DNA from: Martinezella rhizogenes
GTDB lineage: Bacteria; Pseudomonadota; Alphaproteobacteria; Rhizobiales; Rhizobiaceae
Direction: 5' to 3'
DNA: 64,000 nt
NCBI RefSeq assembly: GCF_000799715.1
Contig: NZ_JUHG01000013.1
Span: 248,001-312,000, forward strand
In this document: piece after piece, positions 7,984 through 16,916 of the stretch
How positions within the stretch are numbered: the first letter of the stretch is position 1
How the letters are laid out: each line of letters opens with the position of its first letter
The notes under the pieces: model-generated
Seen by the model: only the letters and a program-made list of their open reading frames with translations
What the model was told of the DNA's origin: nothing
The model's database searches: none
Made by a program: the position numbers and the translations under genes

Positions 7984-10434
7984 ATGACCCAGAAACTTGT
8001 CATCATCGGCAACGGCATGGCGCCCGGCCGCATGCTGGAACATCTCCTTGAAAAGGCGCCTGACCTCTATCAGGTCACGATCTTCAACGCCGAACCGCGC
8101 GTCAATTACGACCGCATCATGCTCTCGCCGGTCCTTTCGGGCGAAAAGGATTACGAGCAGATCATCATCCATGGCGATGGCTGGTACATCAAGAACAACA
8201 TCACCCTCTACAAGGGCCACAAGATCGTCGCCATCGATCGAGCCGCCAAGACGGTGACCTCGGATCATGGCGTCACCGAGAGCTACGACAAGCTGGTGAT
8301 CGCCACCGGCTCCGTGCCCTTCATCATTCCCGTTCCCGGAGCAAACCTGCCGGGCGTCTTGAGCTATCGCGATCTGGATGACGTCAATGCCATGCTGCTT
8401 GCCGCACAGTCCCGTGCCAAGGCGGTCGTCATTGGCGGCGGCCTGCTCGGTCTCGAAGCAGCGGCCGGCCTCAATTTGCGCGGCATGGATGTCACCGTAT
8501 TGCACGTCAATTCGACGCTGATGGAACGCCAGCTCGACCCGGCCGCAGGCTACCTCCTGGAAAAGGCGATCGAGGAGCGCGGCATCAAGGTCATCACCAA
8601 AGCCAACACCCAGGCGATCGTTGGCAATGGCAAGGTCGAGGGCGTGGAACTGGCCGACGGCACCATCATTCCGGCAACGCTGGTGGTGATGGCAGTCGGC
8701 ATTCGCCCGAGTGCCGGGCTTGCCAAGGATGCCGGGCTTGCCGTCAACAGGGGCATTGTCGTCGATGCCGGCATGAGCACGTCGGATGGCAATATCTACG
8801 CACTCGGCGAATGCGCCGAAGTCGGTGGCCAGGTCTACGGCCTGGTGGCGCCGCTCTACGAAATGGCGCGTGTTGCCGCCGCGCAGTTGGCCGGCGAAAC
8901 ATCGGCAGGCTTCGTGCATTCCGACACGCCGACAAAGCTCAAGGTCACCGGCATCGATCTGTTTTCGCTTGGAGACTTTGCCGATGGCGACGACCGCGAG
9001 GAAATCGTGCTGCGCGATGCTTCGGCTGGTGTCTACAAGCGGCTGGTGTTGAAAGACAACCGCATCATCGGCACGGTGCTCTACGGCGAAACCGCCGACG
9101 GCACATGGTTCAATGATCTGAAGAAGAAGGCCACCGATATTTCGGAGATGCGCGAGACGCTGATCTTCGGCCAGGCCTACCAGGGAGGGTCACCGCTGGA
9201 CCCTATGGCGGCCGTTGCAGCCTTGCCGGATGATGCGGAAATCTGCGGCTGCAACGGCGTTTGTAAAGGCAAAATCACGTCAACAATCACCTCCAAGGGG
9301 CTGACGTCGCTGGACGATGTTCGCGCCCATACCAAGGCATCGGCCTCCTGCGGCTCCTGCACCGGCCTTGTCGAACAGTTGATGTCGATCACGCTTGGGG
9401 ATTCCTATAATCCCAAGGCCGTGCAGCCGATGTGCACCTGCACCGAGCTCGGCCATGACGACGTAAGAAGACTTATAAAAGCCAAGGGGTTGAAGACCAT
9501 TCCTGCAGTTATGCAGGAACTGGAGTGGAAGACCTCCTGCGGCTGCGCCAAATGCCGCCCGGCGCTGAACTATTATCTCGTCTGCGACTGGCCGGACGAA
9601 TATGCTGACGACTACCAGTCGCGTTTCATCAATGAGCGCGTCCATGCCAATATCCAGAAGGACGGCACTTATTCGGTCGTACCGCGCATGTGGGGTGGCG
9701 TCACCAATTCCGGAGAGCTGCGCGCCATCGCCGATGTCGTCGACAAGTTCGAAATCCCGATGGTGAAAGTGACGGGCGGCCAGCGCATCGATCTGCTCGG
9801 TATCCACAAGGAAGATCTGCCCGCCGTCTGGGCCGATCTCGGCAAAGCCGGCTTTATCTCCGGGCAAGCCTATGCCAAGGGCCTGCGCACGGTGAAAACC
9901 TGCGTCGGTTCCGACTGGTGCCGCTTTGGCACGCAGGATTCGACCGGCCTCGGCATCCGCATCGAGAGGTTCATGTGGGGCTCGTGGACACCGGCGAAGC
10001 TCAAGCTGGCGGTCTCCGGCTGTCCGCGCAATTGCGCCGAGGCGACCTGCAAGGACATCGGTGTCATCTGCGTCGATAGCGGCTTCGAAATCCATTTTGC
10101 TGGCGCCGCCGGCCTCGACATCAAGGGCACGGAAGTTCTTGGCCTCGTCAAGACCGCAGACGAGGCGCTCGAGTATATCGTCGCGCTGACGCAGATGTAT
10201 CGCGAACAGGGCCGCTATCTCGAACGCATCTACAAATGGGCCAAGCGCATCGGTCTCGACGAGATCCGCCGCCAGATCATGGGGGATAGCGAAAAGCGCG
10301 AGGCTTATTACGACCGTTTCGTCTTCAGCCAGAAGTTCGCACAGGTCGATCCCTGGTCGGAGCGCGTCTCCGGCAAGGACAAGCATGAATTCCGGCCGAT
10401 GGCGACGGTCGGTTTTCCCCAGGCGGCCGAGTGA
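7984..10434 (+). CDS. nirB: NirB, NAD(P)H-dependent assimilatory nitrite reductase large subunit
   Basis: An 816-residue enzyme that reduces nitrite to ammonium in the cytoplasm. In order: an FAD/NAD(P)H reductase domain (LVIIGNGMAPGRMLEHLL, VVIGGGLLGLEAAAGL, IYALGECAE); two BFD-like 2Fe-2S segments (CGCNGVCKG with CGSC, and CTCTELG with CGCAKC); and the nitrite/sulfite reductase ferredoxin half-domain with siroheme-4Fe4S ligands TCVGSDWCRFG and SGCPRNCAEATC. Length is normal for the family. It is followed by nirD. Confidence 0.96.
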   Translation: MTQKLVIIGNGMAPGRMLEHLLEKAPDLYQVTIFNAEPRVNYDRIMLSPVLSGEKDYEQIIIHGDGWYIKNNITLYKGHKIVAIDRAAKTVTSDHGVTESYDKLVIATGSVPFIIPVPGANLPGVLSYRDLDDVNAMLLAAQSRAKAVVIGGGLLGLEAAAGLNLRGMDVTVLHVNSTLMERQLDPAAGYLLEKAIEERGIKVITKANTQAIVGNGKVEGVELADGTIIPATLVVMAVGIRPSAGLAKDAGLAVNRGIVVDAGMSTSDGNIYALGECAEVGGQVYGLVAPLYEMARVAAAQLAGETSAGFVHSDTPTKLKVTGIDLFSLGDFADGDDREEIVLRDASAGVYKRLVLKDNRIIGTVLYGETADGTWFNDLKKKATDISEMRETLIFGQAYQGGSPLDPMAAVAALPDDAEICGCNGVCKGKITSTITSKGLTSLDDVRAHTKASASCGSCTGLVEQLMSITLGDSYNPKAVQPMCTCTELGHDDVRRLIKAKGLKTIPAVMQELEWKTSCGCAKCRPALNYYLVCDWPDEYADDYQSRFINERVHANIQKDGTYSVVPRMWGGVTNSGELRAIADVVDKFEIPMVKVTGGQRIDLLGIHKEDLPAVWADLGKAGFISGQAYAKGLRTVKTCVGSDWCRFGTQDSTGLGIRIERFMWGSWTPAKLKLAVSGCPRNCAEATCKDIGVICVDSGFEIHFAGAAGLDIKGTEVLGLVKTADEALEYIVALTQMYREQGRYLERIYKWAKRIGLDEIRRQIMGDSEKREAYYDRFVFSQKFAQVDPWSERVSGKDKHEFRPMATVGFPQAAE

Positions 10435-10444
10435 GGAGATGGAC

Positions 10445-10774
10445 ATGAATTGGGTAGAAATCGGCGACATCTCGGACATTCCGCTGCGCGGCGCACGTTG
10501 CGTGAAGACCCCGCAAGGCAAGATCGCCGTGTTCCGCACCGCCGAAAACCAGGTCTTCGCCATTGAGGACCACTGCCCGCACAAGGGCGGTCCGCTTTCG
10601 CAAGGCATCGTCCATGGCGCGGCGGTCACCTGCCCGCTGCACAACTGGGTGATCTCGCTCGAAACCGGCGAGGCGCTCGGGGCGGACAAGGGCGCGGTCA
10701 GGACCATTCCGGTGCGAAATGAGAATGGAGCCCTGTCGATTGCTCTTAATAGTTTGATGATGGCGGCGGAGTGA
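10445..10774 (+). CDS. nirD: NirD, nitrite reductase small subunit (Rieske-type)
   Basis: About 109 residues. The Rieske 2Fe-2S motif is complete (CPHKGGPLSQG, then CPLHNW), so this subunit probably binds a cluster, unlike the NirD forms of enterobacteria that have lost it. The ATG at 10445 lies at a good distance from GAGGAG; an in-frame ATG at 10439 is too close to it. The stop overlaps an upstream GTG of nasA. Confidence 0.93.
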   Translation: MNWVEIGDISDIPLRGARCVKTPQGKIAVFRTAENQVFAIEDHCPHKGGPLSQGIVHGAAVTCPLHNWVISLETGEALGADKGAVRTIPVRNENGALSIALNSLMMAAE

Positions 10775-10785
10775 CCGGAGCAGTC

Positions 10786-13443
10786 ATGTCCGCTGAGACC
10801 AAAACCACCTGCCCTTACTGCGGCGTCGGCTGTGGCGTCATCGCCAGTATCGACGACCACGGCAAGGTCTCCGTCAAAGGCGATCCGGAGCATCCGGCCA
10901 ATTTCGGCCGGCTCTGTTCCAAGGGGTCGGCGCTGGCGGAGACGATCGATCTCGACGGCCGTGTCCTCTATCCGGAGATACAAGGGCGACGGGCAAGCTG
11001 GGATGAAGCGCTCGATCTGGTCGCCACCCGCTTTTCCGAGACCATCGAGAAACATGGTCCGGATTCGGTCGCCTTCTACGTCTCCGGCCAGCTTCTGACC
11101 GAAGACTATTATGTTGCCAACAAACTGATGAAAGGCTTCATCGGTTCGGCCAATATCGACACCAATTCGCGGCTCTGCATGTCATCCTCCGTCGCCGGCC
11201 ACCGGCGCGCCTTCGGCTCGGACACGGTGCCCGGCACCTATGAGGATATCGAGCTTGCCGATCTGGTGATCCTGACCGGCTCCAATCTCGCCTGGTGCCA
11301 TCCGGTGATCTACCAGCGCCTCGCCGCCGCCAAGGCCGCACGGCCGGGAATGAAAGTGGTCGTGATCGACCCGCGCCGAACGATGACCTCAGACATTGCC
11401 GATCTGCATCTGGCGATCCGTCCGGATGGCGATGTCGCCTTGTTCATGGGGCTCCTAGCCCAGCTTGCCCAGAGCGCCGCCATCAACCAGAACTTCATCG
11501 CCCTCCATACCGAGGGCTTCGCGGACGCATTTGCCGAGGCCTCTGCGTTGAGCTTCACCGATCTGCTCGACAAGACCGGTCTGCCGGCGATGCAGCTGCG
11601 CGAGTTCTTCCGCCTGTTCGAAACGACGGAAAAGGTGGTGACCTGCTATAGTCAGGGCGTCAACCAATCCTCCTCCGGCACCGACAAGGTCAACGCCATC
11701 ATCAACTGCCATCTGGCGACCGGGCGGATCGGCCGGCCCGGCATGGGGCCGTTTTCGCTCACCGGCCAGCCGAATGCCATGGGCGGGCGGGAGGTCGGCG
11801 GGCTCGCCAACATGCTCGCCGCCCATATGGCGATCGAAAATGTCGATGACCGCGATCGGGTACAGCGCTTCTGGAAGTCGCCTGCAATTGCCGAGCGGCC
11901 AGGGCTGAAAGCGGTCGACATGTTCCGCGCCGTTGCCGATGGCCGCGTCAAGGCATTGTGGATCATGGCGACCAATCCGGTGGTGTCGATGCCAGATGCG
12001 GATGCCGTCGAGGCAGCTATCAAGGCCTGTCCCTTCGTCGTCGTTTCCGATGTCCTGAAAGAAACGGATACGACGCGGCATGCCCATGTCCTGCTGCCCT
12101 CGCTCGGTTGGGGCGAAAAGGACGGCACAGTCACCAATTCCGAACGCCGGATCTCCCGGCAGCGCGGATATCTCTCCGCCCCCGGCGTAGCGAAGCCGGA
12201 CTGGTGGCAGATGGCTGAAGTCGGCCGCCGCATGGGATTTGCCGAGGCTTTCTCCTTTGGGTCCGGCGCCGACATCTTTGCCGAACATGCGGCCCTTTCC
12301 AGCTTCGAGAATGATGGCGGGCGGGACTTCGATATCGGCGCTTATGGGCAAATCGCGATTGACGACTATAACGCGCTTTCGCCGTTCCAATGGCCGCAGC
12401 CCACGGGATCAGCGCGGCAGACGACACGTTTCTTCGCCGACGGCGGATTCTTTCATGCTGACGGCAAGGCTCGCTTCGTGCCGGTCAAGGCTCCAGAATC
12501 AGACCGCACCAATGCGGACTTTCCGTTCACGCTCAATACCGGCCGCATCCGCGACCAGTGGCATACGATGACCCGCACCGGCAAGAGCGCCCGCCTGTCG
12601 GCGCACATCGCCGAACCCTTCGCCGAAATCCATCCCCGCGATGCAATGGAGATCGGTGTCGGTGACGCCGGTCTGGTCGAAATCGAAAGTCCGCATGGCA
12701 AGGTGATCGTGCGGGTCTTGGTCACCGAACGCCAAGCGCGTGGCAGTCTGTTCCTGCCGATGCATTGGAACGACCAGTTCGCCGCAAAAGCGCGCGTTGA
12801 CGCCGTCGTCACCCCTCTGACCGATCCCGTCTCCGGCCAGCCGGCGTCAAAGAATGTGGCCGTCGCCGCCCGCCCCTTTAAGGCGGCACGCTATGGCTTT
12901 GCTGTTTCCACGGCAAGACCACAGCGACTGGATAGCGCCTATTGGGCGCTCGCCAAAGCCGATGGCGGCTGGCGGACGGAGCTTGCCTTTGACGAGATGA
13001 GCGAAGATTGGGCAAGCTGGTGCCGCGCGACCTTCGATATCCCCGCGCATATCGAGCCGCTCGGCTACGCCGATCAAACGACTGGCGACTTTCGTCTCGC
13101 CTTCTTCGACGGCGAAAGACTGCTCGCGGCCTTGTTTCTCGCCCGCCAGCCGGTGGCCGTCGCCCGCAATTGGGCGATCGCACAGCTCTCCGCATCTCAC
13201 ACTGATCTGCGCAAGCGCTTTGCGCTCGTTGCCGGAAGGCCGGGTGCCGATACGCCCGATCCCGGAGCAACCATCTGTTCGTGCTTCGGTGTCGGCGTCA
13301 ATCAGATCGTTGGCGCGGTCCGTAACGGTTGTCACAGTGTTGAGGCAGTCGGCAAGGCGCTGAACGCCGGAACCAATTGCGGCTCTTGCCGCGCCGAGAT
13401 CCGCGGGATCATCGACGGATGCCTCGCAGCCGCGGCCGAATAA
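10786..13443 (+). CDS. nasA: NasA, assimilatory nitrate reductase catalytic subunit
   Basis: About 885 residues. The N-terminal 4Fe-4S site is CPYCGVGCGVIA followed by LCSKG; then come the molybdopterin-guanine-dinucleotide domains (SRLCMSSSVAGHRRAFG, WIMATNPVVSMPDA, and the dinucleotide-binding domain with TGRIRDQWHTMTRTGK). A C-terminal BFD-like 2Fe-2S domain (CSCFGVGVNQIVGAVRNGC, then CGSC) is typical of the ferredoxin/NADH-linked assimilatory enzymes. It reduces nitrate to nitrite for NirBD. A GTG at 10771 overlaps nirD, but the ATG at 10786 has the ribosome site GGAG. It is the last gene of the operon; no siroheme synthase follows. Confidence 0.95.
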   Translation: MSAETKTTCPYCGVGCGVIASIDDHGKVSVKGDPEHPANFGRLCSKGSALAETIDLDGRVLYPEIQGRRASWDEALDLVATRFSETIEKHGPDSVAFYVSGQLLTEDYYVANKLMKGFIGSANIDTNSRLCMSSSVAGHRRAFGSDTVPGTYEDIELADLVILTGSNLAWCHPVIYQRLAAAKAARPGMKVVVIDPRRTMTSDIADLHLAIRPDGDVALFMGLLAQLAQSAAINQNFIALHTEGFADAFAEASALSFTDLLDKTGLPAMQLREFFRLFETTEKVVTCYSQGVNQSSSGTDKVNAIINCHLATGRIGRPGMGPFSLTGQPNAMGGREVGGLANMLAAHMAIENVDDRDRVQRFWKSPAIAERPGLKAVDMFRAVADGRVKALWIMATNPVVSMPDADAVEAAIKACPFVVVSDVLKETDTTRHAHVLLPSLGWGEKDGTVTNSERRISRQRGYLSAPGVAKPDWWQMAEVGRRMGFAEAFSFGSGADIFAEHAALSSFENDGGRDFDIGAYGQIAIDDYNALSPFQWPQPTGSARQTTRFFADGGFFHADGKARFVPVKAPESDRTNADFPFTLNTGRIRDQWHTMTRTGKSARLSAHIAEPFAEIHPRDAMEIGVGDAGLVEIESPHGKVIVRVLVTERQARGSLFLPMHWNDQFAAKARVDAVVTPLTDPVSGQPASKNVAVAARPFKAARYGFAVSTARPQRLDSAYWALAKADGGWRTELAFDEMSEDWASWCRATFDIPAHIEPLGYADQTTGDFRLAFFDGERLLAALFLARQPVAVARNWAIAQLSASHTDLRKRFALVAGRPGADTPDPGATICSCFGVGVNQIVGAVRNGCHSVEAVGKALNAGTNCGSCRAEIRGIIDGCLAAAAE

Positions 13444-13542
13444 GAACGACTTCCTTGCCCTCAAGCGTCCTGTCCGAGGCGTGACAAAGTGCCCATGGGA
13501 TAGGCCGGCACCCACCGGCTTGACAATCTACGCTCAATATGA

Positions 13543-13557
13543 GAACATAAAGTGAAC
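13543..13557 (+). promoter_or_regulatory. LexA (SOS) box GAAC-N7-GAAC overlapping a -10 region
   Basis: GAAC (13543-13546), seven bases, GAAC (13554-13557) is the exact alphaproteobacterial LexA operator. It lies 17 nt downstream of a perfect -35 hexamer TTGACA (13520-13525), so it covers the expected -10 (AACATA, 13544-13549). The neighbouring ATG is that of a 57-residue protein. Promoter, operator, ribosome site and gene fit together as one SOS-induced unit. Confidence 0.75.
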
Positions 13558-13571
13558 ATATGGAGATATCC

Positions 13572-13745
13572 ATGACAGACACACAGCAAGTCATAGAGCG
13601 TGCCATGACATTCGTCGCAGTTTCGAAAGCTTTGCGGCAACGCGAGCAGGAACGGCTCGCTGCCTGGAAGCGCCGTGTCGACATCAGCCGACCGCTGCCG
13701 CCTTTGCCGCGCGCCGTGCAGCTTTCGCTCAAACTGGATCGATGA
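13572..13745 (+). CDS. Small basic protein behind an SOS box (function unknown)
   Basis: A 57-residue, Arg-rich soluble protein (MTDTQQVIERAMTFVAVSKA, then a charged helix LRQREQERLAAWKRRV and a proline-containing tail SRPLPPLPRAVQLSLKLDR). No family was recognised. The ATG at 13572 is chosen because GGAG (13562-13565) precedes it at 6 nt; the ATG at 13560 lies almost inside the LexA box. LexA control suggests a DNA-damage role, by analogy with small SOS-induced cell-division or polymerase-modulating proteins, but nothing in the sequence identifies the target. Confidence 0.7.
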   Translation: MTDTQQVIERAMTFVAVSKALRQREQERLAAWKRRVDISRPLPPLPRAVQLSLKLDR

Positions 13746-13806
13746 CGTCGCGAGCGATCTGACGGTGACCAAGACTTGAGCAAATAAGGGTAGGGATACT
13801 CCCGAG

Positions 13807-13831
13807 GGAACCACGCTCCTGCCATGGCGTT
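13807..13831 (+). promoter_or_regulatory. EcfG (general stress sigma) promoter
   Basis: GGAAC (13807-13811), 16 nt, CGTT (13828-13831) is a perfect match to the alphaproteobacterial EcfG/RpoE2 consensus. It is placed directly before the strong ribosome site GGAGGAGGAG and the ATG at 13853, giving a leader of roughly 15 nt. Confidence 0.72.
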
Positions 13832-13852
13832 TTCTAGGAGGAGGAGAAAACC

Positions 13853-14116
13853 ATGGCAAAGTATGATCCAACATTGCCGCCGATCCCGGCCCCGGAAACG
13901 GGCCTTCCAAACCCTCTTCAACCGCCATCGGTAAAACCACCGAAGATAGACACCGATGACGAGGAGGCTGCCTATGCGCGTGGGGCCGAAGCCGGAAAAA
14001 GGGAAGCCGTCACCGACAAGAACCCCTATCCTGAAGAAAGCAGCCGCGCGAAGGCATTCGAGCACGGCTATCTGGATGCGCAGAAGATCCGAAGTAACGA
14101 TAAGCCGCCCGATTGA
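13853..14116 (+). CDS. Rmf/CrpP-like small stress protein
   Basis: An 87-residue protein with a proline-rich disordered N-terminal third (PTLPPIPAPETGLPNPLQPP) and a C-terminal segment YARGAEAGKREAVTDKNPYP, then RAKAFEHGYLDAQ. The spacing of AxGxxAG, NPYP and the aromatic-Gly-Tyr helix resembles the ribosome modulation factor/CrpP fold (helix, CPY/NPY turn, helix). In enterobacteria Rmf dimerises ribosomes in stationary phase. The family call is by pattern, not by search. Control by a perfect EcfG promoter supports a stress or stationary-phase role. Confidence 0.65.
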   Translation: MAKYDPTLPPIPAPETGLPNPLQPPSVKPPKIDTDDEEAAYARGAEAGKREAVTDKNPYPEESSRAKAFEHGYLDAQKIRSNDKPPD

Positions 14117-14173
14117 GGCTGACGGTGGCCGAGCGCCCACCGCAAAGCGGGCGCTCCATTGCTTTAAAGATCA

Positions 14174-15151
14174 TTATGCCTTGAAGAATTCAAGCAGGTC
14201 GGCATTGATGACATCCGCATGCGTGGTGGCCATGCCGTGCGGAAAACCCTTATAGATCTTCAGCGTGCCCTTCTTGAGCAGCTTGGAGGACAGAAGGGCT
14301 GAATCCGCGATCGGCACGATCTGGTCGTCGTCGCCATGCATCACCAGGACTGGCACATCGATCTTCTTCAGATCTTCGGTGAAATCGGTTTCCGAGAAGG
14401 CCTTGATGCAATCATAATGCGCCTTGGCGCCGCCCATCATGCCCTGACGCCACCAATTGTCGATGACGCCTTCCGAGACCTTAGCCCCCGGACGATTGAA
14501 GCCGTAGAACGGACCGGCGGGAACATCGTGGAAGAACTGGGCGCGGTTGGCTACCAGCGCCGAGCGGAAACCATCGAACACCTCGATCGGCAGGCCGCCC
14601 GGATTCTTCTCGGACTTGACCATGATTGGCGGCACCGCGCCGATCAGCACCGCCTTGGCGACACGTCCGTGACCGCCATACTGCGCCACGTAGCGAGCGA
14701 CCTCACCGCCACCCGTCGAATGGCCGACATGAATAGCATTCTTGAGATCGAGATGTTCGGCCAGGGCCGCGACGTCGGCGGCATAGGTGTCCATCTCGTT
14801 GCCGGTTGCCGTCTGGCTCGAACGGCCGTGGCCGCGGCGGTCATGGGCGATGACGCGGAAGCCCTTATCGAGGAAAAACAGCATCTGTGCGTCCCAATCG
14901 TCGGCGCTCAGCGGCCAGCCGTGATGGAAGACGATTGGCTGACCTGTTCCCCAATCCTTGTAGAAGATCTCGGTTCCGTCCTTAGTCGTGATTGTGCTGC
15001 TGCTCATGGTGGTATCCTTACCTTTCGAAGACTGCTTTTTTGCAGAGGCTTGTGCGGGTTGAGCGAAGGGCATGACAGCCGCCGTGGCGGCCAGACCTAA
15101 TCCGGCCGTCATGACGCCCCGGCGGGTAGCTTGATTGATCGAGTTGCTCAT
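14174..15151 (-). CDS. Tat-exported alpha/beta hydrolase (chloroperoxidase-like)
   Basis: 325 residues from the ATG at 15151, which has GGAG before it. The N-terminus is a twin-arginine signal ([27 protein letters not shown]). The hydrolase core has the oxyanion [10 protein letters not shown], the nucleophile elbow [12 protein letters not shown] (Ser), the acid [10 protein letters not shown] and the catalytic His near [10 protein letters not shown]. It resembles cofactor-free chloroperoxidases/arylesterases. It is divergent from an OhrR-like regulator with paired operators between them, suggesting induction by organic peroxide or a related signal. The frame extends upstream to 15232, but without a ribosome site. 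Confidence 0.88.
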   Translation of the reverse strand: MSNSINQATRRGVMTAGLGLAATAAVMPFAQPAQASAKKQSSKGKDTTMSSSTITTKDGTEIFYKDWGTGQPIVFHHGWPLSADDWDAQMLFFLDKGFRVIAHDRRGHGRSSQTATGNEMDTYAADVAALAEHLDLKNAIHVGHSTGGGEVARYVAQYGGHGRVAKAVLIGAVPPIMVKSEKNPGGLPIEVFDGFRSALVANRAQFFHDVPAGPFYGFNRPGAKVSEGVIDNWWRQGMMGGAKAHYDCIKAFSETDFTEDLKKIDVPVLVMHGDDDQIVPIADSALLSSKLLKKGTLKIYKGFPHGMATTHADVINADLLEFFKA

Positions 15152-15171
15152 TTCAATCTCCAATAATTTAA

Positions 15172-15265
15172 TATCGCACGATTTATTATCGCGACACTTA
15201 TTTATGTAAAACGAATCCAAATTGCTGTCCATAAAAAACTTATCGCGATATCATTTTTCGTGATA
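15172..15265. promoter_or_regulatory. Two paired operator candidates in a divergent promoter
   Basis: Two half-site pairs occur with identical 15-bp start-to-start spacing: TATCGCACGA (15172) with TATCGCGA (15187), and the palindrome TATCGCGATA (15241) with TTTCGTGATA (15256). One pair is close to the hydrolase start, the other close to the regulator start, so a MarR/OhrR-type dimer could repress both directions. Confidence 0.5.
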
Positions 15266-15296
15266 AAAGGATGGAGCCATCAACTGGAAGACAGCC

Positions 15297-15734
15297 ATGC
15301 CCCTGCCCCTGGACAATCAGCTTTGCTTCTCGCTTTACGCAACCAGCATAGCCATCAACCGCACCTACAAGCCGATGCTGGACATGATGGGCATCACCTA
15401 TCCGCAGTATCTCGTTCTATGCGCGCTCGGAGAAAAGGATGGGCTGACGATCGGCGCTATCGCCGAACGCCTCGCTTTAGAATCGAGCACAATCACCCCG
15501 CCGGTGAAGCGCCTGGAGCAAGTGGGTCTGCTGGAACGCAAACGTAGCACGGTCGACGAGCGTCAGGTCCATGTCTGGCTCACGAGTGCTGGCCGCTCCC
15601 TGCTTGCCCAGAGCAACTGCCTTGGCGAGACCTTGATGCAACGCTCCGGCATGACGCCCGAGCGGCTGGAAGCCCTGAACCAACAAGTCCAGGCGCTACG
15701 CGATGCGCTTACCCTGGAGGACATGCCTGGCTGA
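15297..15734 (+). CDS. OhrR-like MarR-family transcriptional regulator
   Basis: 145 residues. The N-terminus LDNQLCFSLYATSIAINRTYKPML matches OhrR proteins, including the reactive Cys (residue 10) that senses organic hydroperoxides. The winged helix-turn-helix is LTIGAIAERLALESSTITPPVKRLEQVGLLERKRSTVDERQVHVWLT. It probably represses the divergent Tat-exported hydrolase, not an Ohr peroxidase, since no ohr gene is next to it. It is convergent with the esterase gene at 15754. Confidence 0.9.
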   Translation: MPLPLDNQLCFSLYATSIAINRTYKPMLDMMGITYPQYLVLCALGEKDGLTIGAIAERLALESSTITPPVKRLEQVGLLERKRSTVDERQVHVWLTSAGRSLLAQSNCLGETLMQRSGMTPERLEALNQQVQALRDALTLEDMPG

Positions 15735-15753
15735 TTGCGTCAGGTGACAATGG

Positions 15754-16770
15754 CTATTGCGCCGGCTTGTCCGCGAAATGCGCTGTAGCGAACTCGGCCA
15801 CCTTTCTGTTCGACGTCTTCGCGTCGTCAATCCAGAATGGGAAGATCTGCCATTGGTGGATCATGCCCGACCAGACCTCGACCGTGACATCCACCCCTGC
15901 CAGACGCGCCTTGTCTTCCAGCCGCAATGTGTCGTCCAGCAGCGTCTCACGCGAACCGACCTGCAGCAGCAGGGGCGGAAAGCCGGCCATATCGGCGTAA
16001 AGCGGAGACTTGTCCGGATCAGTCGGGGATTTATCGCCGATATAGCTCTCACGCATCAGGTCCAATTCTGGCTTGCCCATGAAGGGATCACTGCCGGCGT
16101 TCGCGGTGATGGAAGCACCCGTCGCGGCAAAGTCGGTGATCGGGCTCATCGCCACGACCGCGGCCGGCAAAGGTCCCTTGAGTCGAAGCTGCCTAAGGGT
16201 GACTTCGATCGCCAGTGTCCCGCCGACAGATTCTCCGGCGACCACGATATTCTCCGCTCGATATCCCGAGGCGAGAAGCCAGCGATAGGCCGCCAGCGCA
16301 TCATCGACCTGGGCGGGAAAACCATGCTCCGGTGTGAGACGGTAGTCGATTAACAGGACATCGGCGGACGCCGCCTTCGCAAGGGAACCGGCAATATTGC
16401 GATGCGTCCTCAACGAGCCGCTATAGAAGCCTCCGCCGTGGAGATAGAGGATCGCCCGCTTGCCGATCGGATGGTGCAGCCGCGCCGGCCAGATCAGGTC
16501 GGCCTCAACCCCGTTGACATCGACATGGCGGATCTGGACGCGCGTCGGGTCCGGCGTGGATGCCATCAACCTCTCGAAAGCACCGCGCCGTTGGCGGAGA
16601 TCCTGCGTGCCATCATAGGCCTGATGCAGGGCTGCGATCAATTTCTCGATCTGGTCGCTCGAAGCCTTCGGCGCCGGCGCGGCATCAAGCGCCCAGGCGG
16701 GTGAACCCGGCAGCAGCAGTGAGATGGTCACCGCCAGCATTGCCGTCAACCTCGTCAAGAATGGGTGCAT
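15754..16770 (-). CDS. Secreted alpha/beta hydrolase of the hormone-sensitive-lipase class
   Basis: 338 residues from the ATG at 16770. A Sec signal peptide is visible (LTRLTAMLAVTISLLLPGSPAWA). The core has the HSL-family oxyanion motif LYLHGGGFYSG, the nucleophile GESVGG, PEHGFPAQVDDALAAYRWL, and the catalytic His in GMIHQWQIFP. Such enzymes hydrolyse short-chain esters. Export to the periplasm is inferred from the signal. The frame continues 30 codons upstream, but those residues are not signal-like. Confidence 0.88.
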   Translation of the reverse strand: MHPFLTRLTAMLAVTISLLLPGSPAWALDAAPAPKASSDQIEKLIAALHQAYDGTQDLRQRRGAFERLMASTPDPTRVQIRHVDVNGVEADLIWPARLHHPIGKRAILYLHGGGFYSGSLRTHRNIAGSLAKAASADVLLIDYRLTPEHGFPAQVDDALAAYRWLLASGYRAENIVVAGESVGGTLAIEVTLRQLRLKGPLPAAVVAMSPITDFAATGASITANAGSDPFMGKPELDLMRESYIGDKSPTDPDKSPLYADMAGFPPLLLQVGSRETLLDDTLRLEDKARLAGVDVTVEVWSGMIHQWQIFPFWIDDAKTSNRKVAEFATAHFADKPAQ

Positions 16771-16916
16771 GAAGAGAAATAACCGACGTCCATTCACACG
16801 ATTGACCTTTCTGCCGCGGAGACTGAAGGCAATACTGCTCTGTTTGGTTGCAACTGCCAACAGCTTCGTCTGTCTTCAGCCTTGGATATCGCCTATCCTT
16901 CACCGCAGCATGACAG

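Noticed and set aside
9280..11055. A 591-codon minus-strand open frame opposite nirB, nirD and nasA
   Set aside because: It is antisense to three certain genes, has no family motif, and is explained by the third-position GC bias of the coding strand.
13444..14173. Possible CRISPR or phage attachment structure in the small-gene region after nasA
   Set aside because: No regularly spaced repeats, no integrase and no tRNA gene were seen; the repeats present are explained by the SOS box and promoter elements.
14152..15100. A plus-strand open frame opposite the Tat-exported hydrolase (14336-15100)
   Set aside because: The minus strand carries the catalytic motifs and signal peptide; this is a shadow.
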